The notes: generated by a model from the sequence alone, not told the origin. A stretch of 64,000 nt of DNA from Muscardinus avellanarius (GCA_963383645.1 OY726560.1:66801823-66865822), one strand, 5' to 3'; shown: positions 11,280 to 22,622, counted from the first letter of the stretch. Made by a program: numbers and translations.

Positions 11280-11484
11280 TGCCAGGAGTGGTGGCGCACG
11301 CTTGTAATCCCAACGCTTGGGAGGCTGAGACAGGAGGATCACACAGGTTTGAAGCCAGCCTCAGCAACTTAGTGAGATGCTGTTTCCAAATAAAAAATAT
11401 AAAAAAGGTCTGGAAGTATAGCCCAGAGGTAGAAAGCCTCTGGGTTCCACCCCCAATACCACCAAAAAAAAAAAAAAAAAAAGA
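11280..11484 (+). mobile_element. B1-ID SINE, type B
   Basis: Complete copy with A tail; perfect 15-bp target duplication agaaggtagcagtta at 11265-11279 and 11485-11499. Confidence 0.95.
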
Positions 11485-11499
11485 AGAAGGTAGCAGTTA

Positions 11500-11851
11500 C
11501 TAGGGACCACAGGGATAGCATAGCATGTGACAGGTGCTGGGAAGAACCTTCTTGTGCACTCCCACAGCGAGCGATGAAAACATAGCTGGCAATTCACATA
11601 GGGGTCTTTCCTTTTCTTCCCCCTTCTGACATCATCGCCCCATTAGAACAAGGAGGAAAACAAAAGTGGGGTATCTATCTATCCATCTATCCCCAAAAGA
11701 TATCACTCCCATCCCCCAGGGCCTTGTAGTCTTACCTTAGGGTAAAAAGAGACCTAATCTGCAGTTAAGGGCCCAATGCTTCCCTGAACATCCTATGATG
11801 TGAACCTAGCTCCTCTGAACCCTGGTGTGGATTACATCCTTAAGAAAGGAT
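11500..11851. other. gene-free unique sequence
   Basis: No ORF or family-level repeat recognised. Confidence 0.5.
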
Positions 11852-11951
11852 ACTGCCAGAGTTATGGTGGCACATGCCTGCAATCCTAAGGGCAGCGATA
11901 TATCTCAGAGGTAGAATTCCCCCAGGTTCCTTTCCCAGAAACGAATGAATG

Positions 11952-12020
<69 letters not shown>
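11852..12020 (+). mobile_element. internally deleted B1-ID SINE with (AC)n tail
   Basis: A 5' stub (ccagagttatggtggcacat) joins straight to the ID half (ggcagcgatatatctcagag); the body is deleted. The tail is an AC repeat at about 11953-12020. Confidence 0.8.
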
Positions 12021-12023
<3 letters not shown>

Positions 12024-12069
12024 AGCTCTTGTGTCTATCTTCCCCATAGTTAGTAAACTGTATGGTGCA

Positions 12070-12145
12070 TATATATATATATATATATATATATGTAAAA
12101 TATGTGTGTGTGTGTGTGTGTGAGTGTGTGTATGTGTGTGTGTGT
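12070..12145. repeat. (TA)n and (TG)n microsatellites
   Basis: TA units at about 12070-12093, then TG units at 12104-12145 in the tail of the next minus-strand SINE. Confidence 0.93.
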
Positions 12146-12335
12146 TACTGGGGATTGAACCCCAGAGGCATTCTACCTCCTGGCTATACCTCCAGCCCTT
12201 TTTACCTTTTGTATTTGGAAACAAATAGATTACTGAGAGTCTTGATAAGTTGTTGAGACTGTCCTTGAACCTATGATCCTCCTATCTCAGCCTCCCAAGT
12301 ACTGGGATTACAAGTATGAGCTACCAAAGGCAGCC
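12146..12335 (-). mobile_element. B1-ID SINE, type D
   Basis: gttactggggattgaacccc through ctaccaaaggcagcc; old, with a degraded left end. Confidence 0.85.
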
Positions 12336-12365
12336 CTACCCACACTTTAGAAATTAATCCCGTTA

Positions 12366-12573
12366 GAGCAGGCTTGGTGGTGCAAATTTTTAATCTCAGT
12401 ATTTGGGAGGCTGAGACAAGAAGATCTGGGTTTTCAGCCAGCCTCAGCTGCTTAGTGAGGCCTTCCACAACTTAGTGACACCCTGTTTAAAAAAATAAAT
12501 AAATAAAGCTCTGAGGTAGAATGTCCCTGGGTTCAGCCCCTAGCACCACACACAAAAAATAAATAAAATAAAG
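12366..12573 (+). mobile_element. B1-ID SINE, type D, with an R-derived retroposon in its tail
   Basis: Copy from gcaggcttggtggtgcaaat to agcaccacacacaaaa. A 12-bp duplication ttaatcccgtta at 12354-12365 and 12710-12721 brackets this SINE together with the next feature, so that element landed in the SINE tail. Confidence 0.88.
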
Positions 12574-12709
12574 GGTGTATTCATTCAAGTCACCCCTCCA
12601 TGACACTCTGGTGTGGGCTGTATTTCTATTTTCTGTATTTCTATCTTTCTAATAAACTTCTTTAAATCTTCAAAAAAATAAAGAAAATAAAGACAAATAA
12701 AGAAAAAAG
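12574..12709 (+). mobile_element. LTR R-region retroposon, copy a
   Basis: Starts ggtgtattcattcaagtcac, contains atttctattttctgtatttc and AATAAA at 12651-12656, then becomes A-rich from about 12672. It matches the R segment of the solo LTR at 49994-50717 starting at its predicted cap site (50453) and ending just past its polyadenylation signal. No U3 or U5 sequence is present. Inference: a polyadenylated LTR-initiated RNA reinserted by L1 enzymes. Confidence 0.8.
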
Positions 12710-12723
12710 TTAATCCCGTTAAA

Positions 12724-12860
12724 CCAGGCATGGTGGCACATGCCTGTAGTCCCAGTACTTGTGAGACTGAGACAGGAGGATCACAGGTACAAGGCCAGAC
12801 TTAGTAGCTTAGCGAGACCCTCCACAACTTTGTGAGACTATATTTCAAAATAAAAAATAA
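12724..12860 (+). mobile_element. B1-ID SINE left half (type D)
   Basis: ccaggcatggtggcacatgc to aaaataaaaaataa; the linker is interrupted by the next SINE and its own ID half is missing. Confidence 0.8.
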
Positions 12861-13070
12861 GCCAGGCATGGTATCACACATGCCTGTAATCCCAGTACTT
12901 GGGAGGCTGAGACAGGAGAATCACAGGTTTGAGGACAGTCTCGGCAATGTAGTAAGACTCTCATCAATCCTAGTGAGACCCTGTTTCAAAATTAAAATAA
13001 AATAGGGCTGAGGGTATAGCTCAGAAGTAGAATACCCTTGAGTTCAATTCCCAGTGCCATAAATAAATAA
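12861..13070 (+). mobile_element. B1-ID SINE, type D, inserted in SINE linker
   Basis: Complete copy from gccaggcatggtatcacaca to ttcaattcccagtgccat plus AAAT tail. Confidence 0.87.
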
Positions 13071-13199
13071 AGTTTGTGAGAGCAAGGAACATTTTAATTT
13101 TTTATGTTATGCAGTATAAGCAGTGGTGTACATGTGTATGTGTGTTTAGTATCAAAGAAAAAGAAAAAAGGGTAAATTTTCTCTTGTTTCAAAAACTTA

Positions 13200-13337
13200 G
13201 CCAGGCCTGGTGGCGCACTGTTGTAATTCCAGCATTTGGGAGGATGAGACAGGAGGATCGCGGGTCACAGCCCACCTCAGCTACTAAGTGAGGCCCTCAA
13301 CAACTTAGTGAGACCCTCTCTCAAAATAAAAGAATAA
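13200..13337 (+). mobile_element. B1-ID SINE left half (type C/D)
   Basis: gccaggcctggtggcgcact to aaaataaaagaataa; its linker is joined to the next SINE. Confidence 0.8.
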
Positions 13338-13531
13338 GCCAGGAGTGGTGGCTCACACTTATAATCCCAGCATTCGGGAGGCTGAGATAGGAGGATCACA
13401 GTTTGAGGACAGCCTCAGCTACTTAATGAGACCCTTTGCAACTCAGTGAGACCCTGTTTCAAAATAAGGAATAAAAAAATAGGACTAGGGGTGTAGCTTG
13501 GAGGTCGAATGCTCCGGTACAGAAAAAAAAA
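13338..13531 (+). mobile_element. B1-ID SINE, type C
   Basis: Complete left half; right half slightly shortened (gaatgctccggtacag). Confidence 0.85.
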
Positions 13532-13584
13532 GTCAACAACTACATACTTTTTCTGCAATATCTTTTTTCCTTCTTTTTTTTTTT

Positions 13585-13586
13585 GT

Positions 13587-13638
<52 letters not shown>

Positions 13639-13651
13639 TGTGTGTGTGTGT
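13585..13651. repeat. (TG)n microsatellite
   Basis: Tail of the outermost SINE of the cluster, with two TATG interruptions. Confidence 0.96.
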
Positions 13652-14303
13652 TGGTAGAGGGGATACTGGTTTGAACTCAGGAGCATTCTATCTCTGAGTT
13701 ATACCCTCAGCCCTTTTTTTTTTTTTTTTTTTTTTTGTGGTACTGGGGATGGAACCCAGGGTTATTCTACCTCTGAGCTACACCTTCAGCCCTGTTTTTT
13801 TTTTGTGTGTGTGTGGTACTGGGGGTGGAACCCACAGGGATTTCTACCTCCAGGCTATACTCCCAGACCTATTTTATTTTTTATTTGGAAACAGGGTCTC
13901 ACTAAGTTGCTGAGAGCTTCACTAAGTAGTTGAAGCTGGCTTTGAAGCTACGCGATCCTTCTGTCTCAGCCTCCCAAGCGCAGGGATTGCAAGTGTGCGC
14001 CACCACGCCCGACTCCAGCCCTGTTTTTTATTCTTTATTTTGAAACAGGATCTCACTAAGTTGCAGAGGACCTCATTAAGTAGCTGAGGCTATCTGAGTA
14101 CCACCATCCTCCTGTCTCAGCCTCCCAAGTGCTGGGATTAAAAGCATGCACAACCACACCTGGCTTTTATTTTTATTTTGAAACAGGGTCTTGCCAGGTT
14201 GATGAAAGCCTCACTACTTGCTGAGGCTGTCCTCGAACCTGTGACCCTCCTGTTTCAGCCTCCCAAACAGTGGGATTACAATAGTGTGCCACCACACCAA
14301 GTT
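13585..14303 (-). mobile_element. triple-nested B1-ID SINE cluster
   Basis: Right halves at 13651-13713, 13737-13795 and 13810-13875 are followed by left halves in mirror order: innermost (type B) ends 14018, middle 14032-14165, outermost 14170-14303. The inner copy is bracketed by cagccctgtttttt at about 13788 and 14020. Each SINE entered the linker of the previous one. Confidence 0.88.
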
Positions 14304-14815
14304 CTGCGATTTCTTTCCTAGTCATTATTCCAGTTTCTGTCTTTGCCAATTGTCACACTGAAGTCTTCTAGTCACAGGCCAGTAGTTCAGAAAAAAAGCC
14401 CTAGAGTATAATACAGTGAATTTCAACTTTCATCTTACCTCTTCCAATTTTGCCTTTTTTTTTTACTCTGACTTCTTTGTTTCATTTTGATTTGTTTATG
14501 ATGTGTATAGATGCCGGCCACTCAAAACAGAAAAGAGTCTCTGACTATACAGTGTACTTTTCCAGAGACAATCCTTTTAGAAAATCAGCTTTCCCACAGA
14601 AAGCTACCTGCCCTACAAAGCCAATAAAAACTGGTGTTTTTCTTTCATAAATGATTTGTTTTATCTTCTTATTTTCTTGAGGAAGGTAAGGAGAAGAAAG
14701 GGAGGGAGAGAGAGGGAGGAAGAAAAAGGATTTCGCAGTAGGCTCCATGTTACCCCTTTGTGTCAGAACCTCTGTAATGGGGAAGGAAAAATGCCCATTA
14801 GAAATAATAAATATG
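14304..14815. other. gene-free unique sequence
   Basis: Contains a GA-rich patch at 14680-14735; the short ORFs show no known features. Confidence 0.5.
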
Positions 14816-14999
14816 AGCCGGGCGTGGTGGCGCACGCTTGTAATCCCAGCGCTTGGGAGGCTGAGACAGGAGGATCGCACAGGTTCGAAGCCAGCCTCAG
14901 CAACTTAGTGAGCCCCTGTTTCCAAATAAAGCATAAAAAAAAAGTAGGTCTGAGAGTATAGCCTGGAGGCAGAAAAGCCCCTGGGTTCTACCCCCAGTA

Positions 15000-15050
<51 letters not shown>
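14816..15050 (+). mobile_element. B1-ID SINE, type B, with (AC)n tail
   Basis: Near-consensus copy; flanking repeat gaaataataaata at 14801 and 15051. The AC repeat at 15002-15047 replaces the A tail. Confidence 0.94.
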
Positions 15051-15066
15051 GAAATAATAAATACGA

Positions 15067-15265
15067 CCGGGCATGCTGGTCCATACCTGTAATGCCAGAA
15101 CTTGGGAGGCGGAGACAGGAAAATCTCAGGCTCAAGGCCAGCCTTGGCAACTTAGCATGAGGAACTTTGGGAGACCCTGATTCAAAATAAAAAATTACAA
15201 AAGGGCTAGGGTATATCAGAGGTAGAATGTCTCTGGGTTCAATCCCCAGTACTGAAGAAAAACAA
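15067..15265 (+). mobile_element. B1-ID SINE, type D
   Basis: ccgggcatgctggtccatac to ttcaatccccagtactg; abuts the duplicated target of the preceding SINE. Confidence 0.86.
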
Positions 15266-15819
15266 CAAAAAAGAGGACCAAGGATCAGTGATACTGAATT
15301 AATAGACCAAGTTTCAAAGAAATGGAGGCCACTTTAGCACACACAAAAAAGAGAAAAAAACGTGTAAGTGTGGGTCCCCTCTGCACCGGGATCAGAAGAT
15401 GGAAAGCTCCAGCCTCCCAAGGCTGTGGAGCACCCTGTGCTGGAGTCTGCCTGACTCACACCATAAATCTCTCGGATGCTCATCTGCCTGGACACAGAGG
15501 GTGTGGCCGCCATTATTTAACTGGACATGATCCCCAGCGCTTTCTAAATTGAGAGCTCACTACATGATCTTTTTGGAAAAGTTTCTTTCAAATTATTGCC
15601 TGGGCTTGTCACGGCTTGTCCCCAGGCAGCCAAACAACTGTGTCCAGAGCGGTTTTTTTGCCCCAGTTCGGCTGCTCTTTGACAGGATGGTGGGCTCTGC
15701 TCCTGCTCTGGTGCACCTCAGGAGAAGACACCCGCAGAGGGCTTGGACCGCTTTCCCAGAGCACCCTCCTGCTTCCACGACAGTGCCATAGGTGGTTTTC
15801 TTCAAGTAAATACATCATT
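15266..15819. other. gene-free, moderately GC-rich sequence
   Basis: Unique DNA with overlapping short ORFs on both strands; none has a recognisable domain or clear splice sites. Confidence 0.45.
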
Positions 15820-15930
15820 CTCCTCCTCCTCCTCCTCCTCCTCCTCCTCCTCCTCCTCCTCCTCCTCCTCCTCCTCCTCCTCCTCCTTCTTTTTCTCCTT
15901 TTCCTTTTCCTTTTCCTTCTTCTTTTTTTC
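15820..15930. repeat. (TCC)n / polypyrimidine tract
   Basis: About 26 TCC units followed by TTTTCC runs; produces spurious poly-Ser, poly-Leu and poly-Arg ORFs. Confidence 0.96.
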
Positions 15931-16589
15931 ATGTGAAACTGGGGATTGAACCCAGAGGCATTCTATCTGCAAGGAACACACCTAGCCTTTTGTAATTTTT
16001 ATTTTAAATTTTCATTCATTCATTCATTCATCATTCTTGATGTTACTAGGGATGGAACCAGGAGCTGTCTATCTCTGGGCTACTTCCAAACCTTGTTTGT
16101 TTTTTGTTTTTTGTTTTGCAGTACTGGGATTGGAACCCAGGGGCATTCTACCTCCAAGCTATATCCCAGTCCTATTTTTTTATTTTTTATTTTGAAACAG
16201 GGTCTCACTGAGTTGCAAAGGGCCTCGCTAAGTAGCTGAGGTTGTCTGCGAACCGCAATCTTCCTGTCTCAGCCTCCCAAATGCTGAGATTACAAGTGTG
16301 TGCCACCACACCCAGCTCCCACTTCCATACCTATTTTATATTTTTTATTTGGAAACAAGGTCTCACTAAGTGGCTTCGAACCTGTAATCCTCCTGTCTCA
16401 GCCTCCCAAATATTGAGATTACAAACATGCACCACCACACCCAGCTTGTAATTTTTTATTTTCAAACAGGGTCTCACTAGGTTGCTAAGAGTCTCGCTAA
16501 GCTGTTGAGGCTGGTCTTGAACCTTTGATCCTCTTGTCTCAGCATCCTAAGTACTGGGATTCCTGGTGTGCACCACCATACCCAGCACA
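15931..16589 (-). mobile_element. triple-nested B1-ID SINE cluster
   Basis: ID halves at about 15935-15985, 16040-16095 and 16120-16175; left halves in reverse order end at 16318 (type C/D, innermost), 16446 and 16589. A CATT repeat lies at 16010-16030. Confidence 0.85.
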
Positions 16590-17046
16590 TATGCCACTCG
16601 TAGCTATGTTTTTCTCAAAAAATTTATTCTCAATGATTGGCAAACATAAATCAGGCCTAATTACCTTAACATTAATTGTCTGTGGGTTCTGTAAAAGAGA
16701 TTGTCGTCATACCAGTATGTTTGAATTTTCTATACTACCATGATTTTCAGACAATTAAATAGAATTTTTTATTTGGCCAATTCAGGAGAAAAAAAAAACA
16801 AACAAACCAGGAAGCCCAACACTTCTCAGCAGCCTGAGATTTTCACTCTCAGGGGATGATAATGACGCTTTGTTGCATTTCATGCATAGTTTAGGGTAGA
16901 CATCAAACCTGGAAGATGACAGAGGGCAAAGGTTGCATTAGATGGGATTTTTTTTTAAACAGTACTTTACATGATTTTGTATACATTACTGTTATTGAAA
17001 CCAAACTATATAAAAAATGTTATACAGATTAAAAAATTCTTGGTTA
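16590..17046. other. gene-free unique sequence
   Basis: AT-rich; no repeats recognised. Confidence 0.5.
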
Positions 17047-17262
17047 AGCCAGGTGTGGTGGCGCACGCTTGTAATCCCTGCTCTTGGTAGGCTGACACAG
17101 GAGGATCGCGCAGTTTCAAAGCCAGCCTCAGCTACTTAGTGAGGCTCTCAGCAACTTAGTGAGACCCTGTTTCCAAATAAAATATAAAATGGGTCTGGGA
17201 GTATAGCCCGAAGGTAGAAAGCCTCTGGGTTCCACTCCCAGTACCACCAAAAAAAAAAAAAA
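17047..17262 (+). mobile_element. B1-ID SINE, type B
   Basis: Complete copy with A tail, flanked by related tcttggtta and tcttggcta. Confidence 0.91.
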
Positions 17263-17540
17263 TCTTGGCTAGAAAAACCTATTTATGAGTGTGCATGTAC
17301 ATAAACACACACAGTGGTACTTTACATCATTATGATTACACATATTTATAAATACACTATTGAAGTTATTTTACAATTTACTGAATGAGGAGAGCCAATT
17401 ATAAAAACAAATAAAAATGAACGAAAACTTCAACTAAATGGTTAAGTTTGAAATGCTACAAAACTATTTTTATCTTGTTTGTTTATTTACTTGATTATTT
17501 TTAGTTCTTTTTTTAAATTTTTTATTGGTGCATTATTTTA

Positions 17541-17692
17541 GTTCTTGAGATTGGACACAGGGGCATTCTTACCTCCAAGCAAAAGCCCCAACACTTTTTA
17601 CTTTGAAACAGGGTCTTGATATGTTGCTGAGGTTTACCTTGAACCTGCAATCTTCTTGTTTCAGCCTCCAAAATACCATGCCAGGCTAAAAC
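17541..17692 (-). mobile_element. B1-ID SINE, old, internally shortened
   Basis: gagattggacacaggggcat to ataccatgccaggct. Just upstream, ttttttattggtgcattatt (17517-17536) equals the last bases of the local L1 3' end. Confidence 0.75.
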
Positions 17693-17696
17693 TTTT

Positions 17697-17907
17697 TCCT
17701 CCTCCTCCTCCTCCTCTTCCTCCTCCTCCTCTCCTTCTTTCTCCTCCTCCTTTCCTCCTCCTCCTCCTCTTCCTCCTCCTCCTCCTCCTCCTCCTCTTCT
17801 TCTTCTTCTTCTTCTTCTTCTTCTTCTTCTTCTTCTTCTTCTTCCTCCTCCTCCTCCTCCTCCTCTTCCTCTCTCTCTCTTTCTCCCTCTCTCTCCTTCT
17901 CTCTCTT
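17697..17907. repeat. 210-bp polypyrimidine tract (TCC)n(TTC)n(CT)n
   Basis: Almost uninterrupted pyrimidines on the plus strand, grown from a SINE tail; all long ORFs across it are low-complexity artefacts. Confidence 0.97.
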
Positions 17908-17910
17908 TTG

Positions 17911-18180
17911 TGTGTATAGTACTAGAGATTAGATATAGGAGCATTCTACCTTTGAGCTACACCCCATCCCACCCCACCCCTTTTTTTAAACAAGGTCACA
18001 CTAAGTTGCTGAGCCTATCCTTGAACCTGAGATCCTCCTGTCTCAGCCTCCCAAGTACTGAGACTCTCATCAACCTAGTGAGACCCATTTTCAAAAATAG
18101 AAATAAAATAAAGCTGGGGTGTAGCTTGACGCTAAAATGCCCCTGGGTACAATCCCCAGAACCACACACAAACAAACAAA
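17911..18180. mobile_element. head-to-head SINE chimera (minus then plus)
   Basis: A minus-strand SINE (17911-18058) runs into ccaagtactgagactctcat, where a plus-strand SINE fragment (18059-18180: agactctcatcaacctagtg to caatccccagaaccac) begins. The shared 5' ends are missing. Confidence 0.7.
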
Positions 18181-20095
18181 AAATTTGCAGAGGCTCTTTG
18201 GGTATTTCTATACCAAAAACCTGAAAAGGTCTGAAATACTCTCCTCCACCCTCTGAAAGGAACCTTGGGGGTTCCCATCCTCTGAAGCATTTGGGAGCAG
18301 CTGGTCAAGGGCTCGGCGACAGCTTCACTCTGGTGCACCACTGTCTGTTTCAGTCCCAGCAAGAACACTGTCCTCAAACTCAAGTGCCCCCTTAGGAGCG
18401 AGGAGCAGAAATAGCAACGGCGAGGGTGGAGCCCGCTTACTCTGAAGGGCTTTCTGTCCGGTGATCCTGTGACCAAAGATAATATTTGTTTATCTTGTAT
18501 GTTTAACTTGTGTCTTGTAATCCAGAGAACTGGAAAAAAAAAATGTGGAATTACAAGTAAGTTAGTGAACAAACTCAGTATAGGGTATAATTTCTGGGCC
18601 TGGGAAGGGCAGGAAGAACCAAATCAGCAGTTATGATAGAATGGATTTTTTTCTGCGCTCTCTCCAACCCCTCCAGGAGGATAATTTTACAATTAAAGTG
18701 CTGATTGCACAGCGGCTTTTGAAATAAACTTATGTCGCATTACTCATGGAAGCAACTGGATTTGAAATGCTCTCTTAGAACTCTAAAGTCTTGCATAGTT
18801 AAATGACCAAAAAAAAAAAAAGAAAAGAAAAGAAATAAAACAGAAAAGCTTTTCAGAGGCATTCAAAAGACTAGGAAGCCCAAGGCTACAGAAAATGGAG
18901 GATTGCAGATTTGACCGTTCTCCAATGAACAAAATATGATTCAAGAACTTCTACGCATGTACCAAGTATTGTAATAGAGAGCTGGGTGGCCAGAGGTCTT
19001 TGGGACCCCGGCGGGGAGGGGCACACGTGTAGATTCTTTAAGGATAAAAGCCAACCAGGCCCCTGGTGTACTGAGGAGGCTGAGGCCAGGGCTGCTGGAG
19101 CCCAGGGCTCTAAGGCCAGCTGAGCGAAGGAGTGAAACTCTACCTCCTAAGAGGGTGGGTGGGGGGTGAATAAAAGACCCAGAAACATTCCAGGGAGGAG
19201 AAACAGTGCGTTGTATCACTGCAGAGAATTTCTTCTCTGTGAGATGGGCTCTTCCTCTTTCTCTGCTGCCGGCTCCTCAGCTCAATAGTATTGAAGTCGA
19301 GCCAACAGCAAGTTAGCGAGCCAGCAGGGGCGCAAATTGATTATACAGTTAACTGTGGAAAAACTGGAATTCTTTATTAAGGGAAAATGCAATACAGTTA
19401 ATTTATGCTCCAGCGGAGACTTTTTCCCCCACGTGGCATTTTTCTCTGCTGCTTCTTTGACTTTGCTCCGAATCTGTAACTCGGCCAAAAAATGACAGAA
19501 GCTTTACTGATTTAAAAATAAGGCAGGTTTTGAGCTCACCCACCCCCCTTCCCCGTTGCATGATGATTTTTCCAGCTACAATTACTGTAACTCACTCATT
19601 ATAGAGGATAACATGGCAGGCAAACAGGCAAGAAAAAAAGTGTGGTAAAACAGTTGGCAGGATGTAAATTGAAAGTCTTTGCCATCTAACTTTAAACAGT
19701 ATTTTTAAAGAGCACCCATAATACAGCATTCAACGTCTCACACAAAATCTCTTAAGTAGTAGAAACATTTACTGAAGTTGTTAGCATAGCTAATGGACCC
19801 TAATAAGTAGAAGAAATCAGTCAAACCCTGAACTCCAAATTTGAAAGACAGAATCCAGCTTAGGCGCATCAATTTGGTGACTTTTTAAATATGAAGCTTT
19901 ATGCTAAGGTCCCCCCTTCAGAACTGGAAATAATGATAATGATTTACACACATACAGAAAGCTTTTCAAAAAATGAGCTACACATTTTGTCTTATTAATT
20001 CTTAAAATGACCGCAGGTTCAAAGATATTGCTAGGCTGCCTTTTATCTTGAGATAATTGTAGATTCCCACATAGCTGTAAGAAATAATGGAAGGA
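18181..20095. other. gene-free region, nearly SINE-free
   Basis: 1.9 kb of mostly unique DNA, the longest SINE-poor stretch apart from 28.3-29.7 kb. A possible fossil 7SL-derived monomer lies at 19059-19145. No exon structure recognised. Confidence 0.5.
19059..19145 (+). mobile_element. possible fossil 7SL-derived monomer (PB1/FLAM-like)
   Basis: gaggaggctgaggccagggc, tggagcccagggctctaagg and gtgaaactctacctcc follow the 7SL/Alu-monomer order (gaggctgaggcaggagg, gagcccaggagtt, gtgagaccctgtctc) without any ID half. Confidence 0.4.
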
Positions 20096-20281
20096 GCCGG
20101 GCGTGGTGGTGCACACCTGTAATCTCAGTTCTTGAGAGGCTGAGACAGGAGGATCACAGATTCACAGCCAGCCTCACCAACTTAGTGAGGCCCTGTTTCA
20201 AAATAAAAAATAAAAATTGGGCTTGGGAGGTAGCTCAAAGATAAAATGCCCTTGGGTTCAATCCCCAGCACCACAAAAAGA
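20096..20281 (+). mobile_element. B1-ID SINE, type D
   Basis: gccgggcgtggtggtgcaca to ccccagcaccac; flanks agaaataatggaag and agaaataatagaaag are a slightly diverged target duplication. Confidence 0.9.
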
Positions 20282-20342
20282 AAAGAAATAATAGAAAGAG
20301 TTCTCATATGCCTTTTGCCCAGTTTCCCTCAAAGGCATTATC

Positions 20343-20405
20343 TTGCAAACTCTATCACAAAATCACAACGAGGAAATTAATATCGATACAATCTACGGAT
20401 TCATT

Positions 20406-20448
<43 letters not shown>

Positions 20449-20930
20449 ACTTAGTACAACACAATTTTATCACTTGTGCAGATTCATGCGACCACTACCA
20501 GTCAAGTTTCACAACAGTTTTCTCCCAAAGTCCCCTCGGGCTGCTTCTTTATAGTCACAGCAGCCTCCCTTCCACCCACTCCACCACCACTGCAACCACC
20601 AATCTATTTTCCACCTCTATAATTTTGTCATCTCAAGAATGTTATATAAATAGAATCTTGTAATATATAACCTTTTGAGGTCAGCTTTTTTACCCAACAT
20701 AATTTCTTTGAGATCCACCAGTCATACACATCAATAATTTGTCCCTTTTTATTGCTATGTAATATTCCATGATATTGATATACCACAGTTTGTTTATTCA
20801 GCTAGTGAAGGAGATTTGAATTATTTCCACTTTGAGATTATTGCAAATAAAACTACTACAAACATTTGTATACAGATTTTTGTGTGAACATAAATTTTCA
20901 TTTCTCTGGGATGAATGCCCAAGACAATTG

Positions 20931-20968
<38 letters not shown>

Positions 20969-21045
20969 TGCCTGTATGAACTCAGAGTTATATGCAATTT
21001 ATCATGTGTTACATTTTATGTGACCACCACTACAGTCAAGGCATA
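20343..21045 (-). mobile_element. ancient L1 (L1M-like) 3' fragment
   Basis: tttttattgctatgtaatat, taccacagtttgtttattca, gcaaataaaactactacaaa and ttcatttctctgggatgaat are the familiar reverse-complement 3' region of old mammalian L1. TG repeats interrupt it at 20410-20447 and 20933-20967. Confidence 0.82.
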
Positions 21046-21078
21046 TATTAATATTTTAGCAATAAAAGTATAGTATCA

Positions 21079-21300
21079 AGCCGGGCGTGGTGGCACACGC
21101 TTGTAATCCCAGAATTCGGGAGGCTGAGACTGGAGGATCGTGGTTCGCAGACAGCCTCAGCTACTTGGTGAGGTCCTCTGCAACTCAGTGAGACCAGTTT
21201 CAAAATAAGGAATAAAAAATAGGGCAGGGGGTATAGCTCGGAGGCCGAATGCCCCTGGGTTCCATCCCCAGACCCGCAAAAAAAAAAAAAAAAAAAAAAA
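21079..21300 (+). mobile_element. B1-ID SINE, type C
   Basis: Complete copy with cagacccgcaaaa tail; perfect 15-bp target duplication aaaagtatagtatca at 21064-21078 and 21301-21315. Confidence 0.96.
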
Positions 21301-21349
21301 AAAAGTATAGTATCATGCATCTTAAGAGCAAATGTACTTGACCATTTGC

Positions 21350-21752
21350 TAATAATTCAATGTCTGTCCTTTAATTCAAATATTTCTTGAACATCAACTA
21401 CAGTGTTGACACTATGCCAGGCACCCTGCCAGTCAGGAAAAAAACAGAGCAGAGGCGCCCCACAACGTGAAAAGTGGAGCTATTGCTCAACACCTGTGGG
21501 CCTGAAGAGAGCCACGTAGCAGAAAATACACAGGTACCTAAGGATGCTACGGTGATGCTGAAAGTGGTCCACAGCTCAGAGGCGGTCAGAGCTGGCTGCC
21601 TGACCACAGTACCCTTTCCCCATCTCAAACTATATGAAGGATGCACTTTTAAGGGTGCTCAGAAAAAAGGGAAAAAAGTAAAACCTGTACCCCATAGGGG
21701 AGCCCATTCATTTATTCATATACAAAATTTTATTAAGCACCTACTGTGTGCC

Positions 21753-21757
<5 letters not shown>
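21350..21757 (-). mobile_element. L2 fragments (3' end, antisense)
   Basis: attcatttattcatatacaa followed by ttattaagcacctactgtgt is the inverted L2 3' terminus; atttcttgaacatcaactac and actatgccaggcaccctg at about 21380 form a second, overlapping piece. Confidence 0.6.
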
Positions 21758-21803
<46 letters not shown>

Positions 21804-22236
21804 TACTGGGGATTAAACCCACAGGCAGTCTACCTCTGAGCTACATCCCCAGACCCAGATCTTTTAATGTTTTTGTTTTGTTTGGGTTTTTTGTTGTGGG
21901 TCTGGGGATGGAACCCAGGGGCATTTGACCTTCAAGCTACACTCCCTGACCTATCTTTGATTCTTTATTTTGAAACAGGGTCTCACTGAGTTGCGGAGGG
22001 CCTCACTAAGTAGCTGAGGCTGTCCGAGAACCGCGATCCTCTGGTCTCAGCCTCCCGAATGCTGGGATTACAAGTGTGCGCCGCCACGCCTTGCTTAATG
22101 TTTTTGTTTTTGAAACAGGGTCTCACAAAGTTGCTGAGAGTCTCACTACATTGCTGAGGCTGTTCTCAAACCTGCAATCCTTCTGTCTCGGCCTCCCAAG
22201 TACTGGGATTATAGGCCTGTGCCACCATGCCCAGCT
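21758..22236 (-). mobile_element. nested B1-ID SINE pair in L2
   Basis: The outer right half (21800-21862, TG tail 21758-21801) and outer left half (22105-22236) bracket an inner type C copy at 21893-22095. taatgtttttgtttt occurs on both sides of the inner copy. Confidence 0.88.
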
Positions 22237-22400
22237 ATAGAAGTTATTTGAAGCTCTGGGAATTTGTAGCTGACTAGAACACTAGCCTGTCCTCAACAGG
22301 CTCAAAGTCTAGTGGAGAGCTCCATTGAGACTGGCCCTGTCTTTAAGGAATTCACAGCATGGTCACCCACTGAATGCACAATGATATAAGAGCCCCACAT
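22237..22400 (-). mobile_element. L2 fragment (antisense, continuation)
   Basis: ctcaacaggctcaaagtcta, gagagctcc and ctgtctttaaggaattcaca resemble inverted L2 internal 3' sequence, continuing 21696-21757 across the SINE pair. Confidence 0.5.
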
Positions 22401-22402
22401 AT

Positions 22403-22622
22403 GCCGGTCATGGTGGCACACGCTTGTAATCCCAGCGCTTGGGAGGCTGAAACAGGAGGATGGCACAGGTTCAAAGCCAGCCTCAGCTACTGAGTGAGGC
22501 TCTCAGCAACACAGTGAGACCCTGTTTCCAAATAAAGTATAAAATAGGTCTGGGAGTGTAGCCCAGAGGTAGAAAAGCCCCTGGGTTCCACCCCCAGTAC
22601 AACAACAACAACAACAACAACA
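22403..22622 (+). mobile_element. B1-ID SINE, type B, with (CAA)n tail
   Basis: gccggtcatggtggcacacg to ccccagtacaacaacaac; near-consensus body. Confidence 0.92.

Noticed and set aside
11886..12256. ORFs of Cys-Val, Thr-His or Tyr-Ile repeats
   Set aside because: Translations of TG/CA/TA microsatellites in SINE tails, with SINE-derived ends; also at 20343-20663, 30087-30418 and 57194-57487.
15609..15949. Long ORFs of poly-Arg, poly-Leu or poly-Ser
   Set aside because: They are frames of the TCC/CTC microsatellite at 15820-15930; the same holds for 17522-17944, 2213-2531, 40147-40350 and 63127-63360.
20343..21045. Host conserved element
   Set aside because: The wording follows the known L1 3' region in reverse complement, so an ancient LINE is the simpler explanation.
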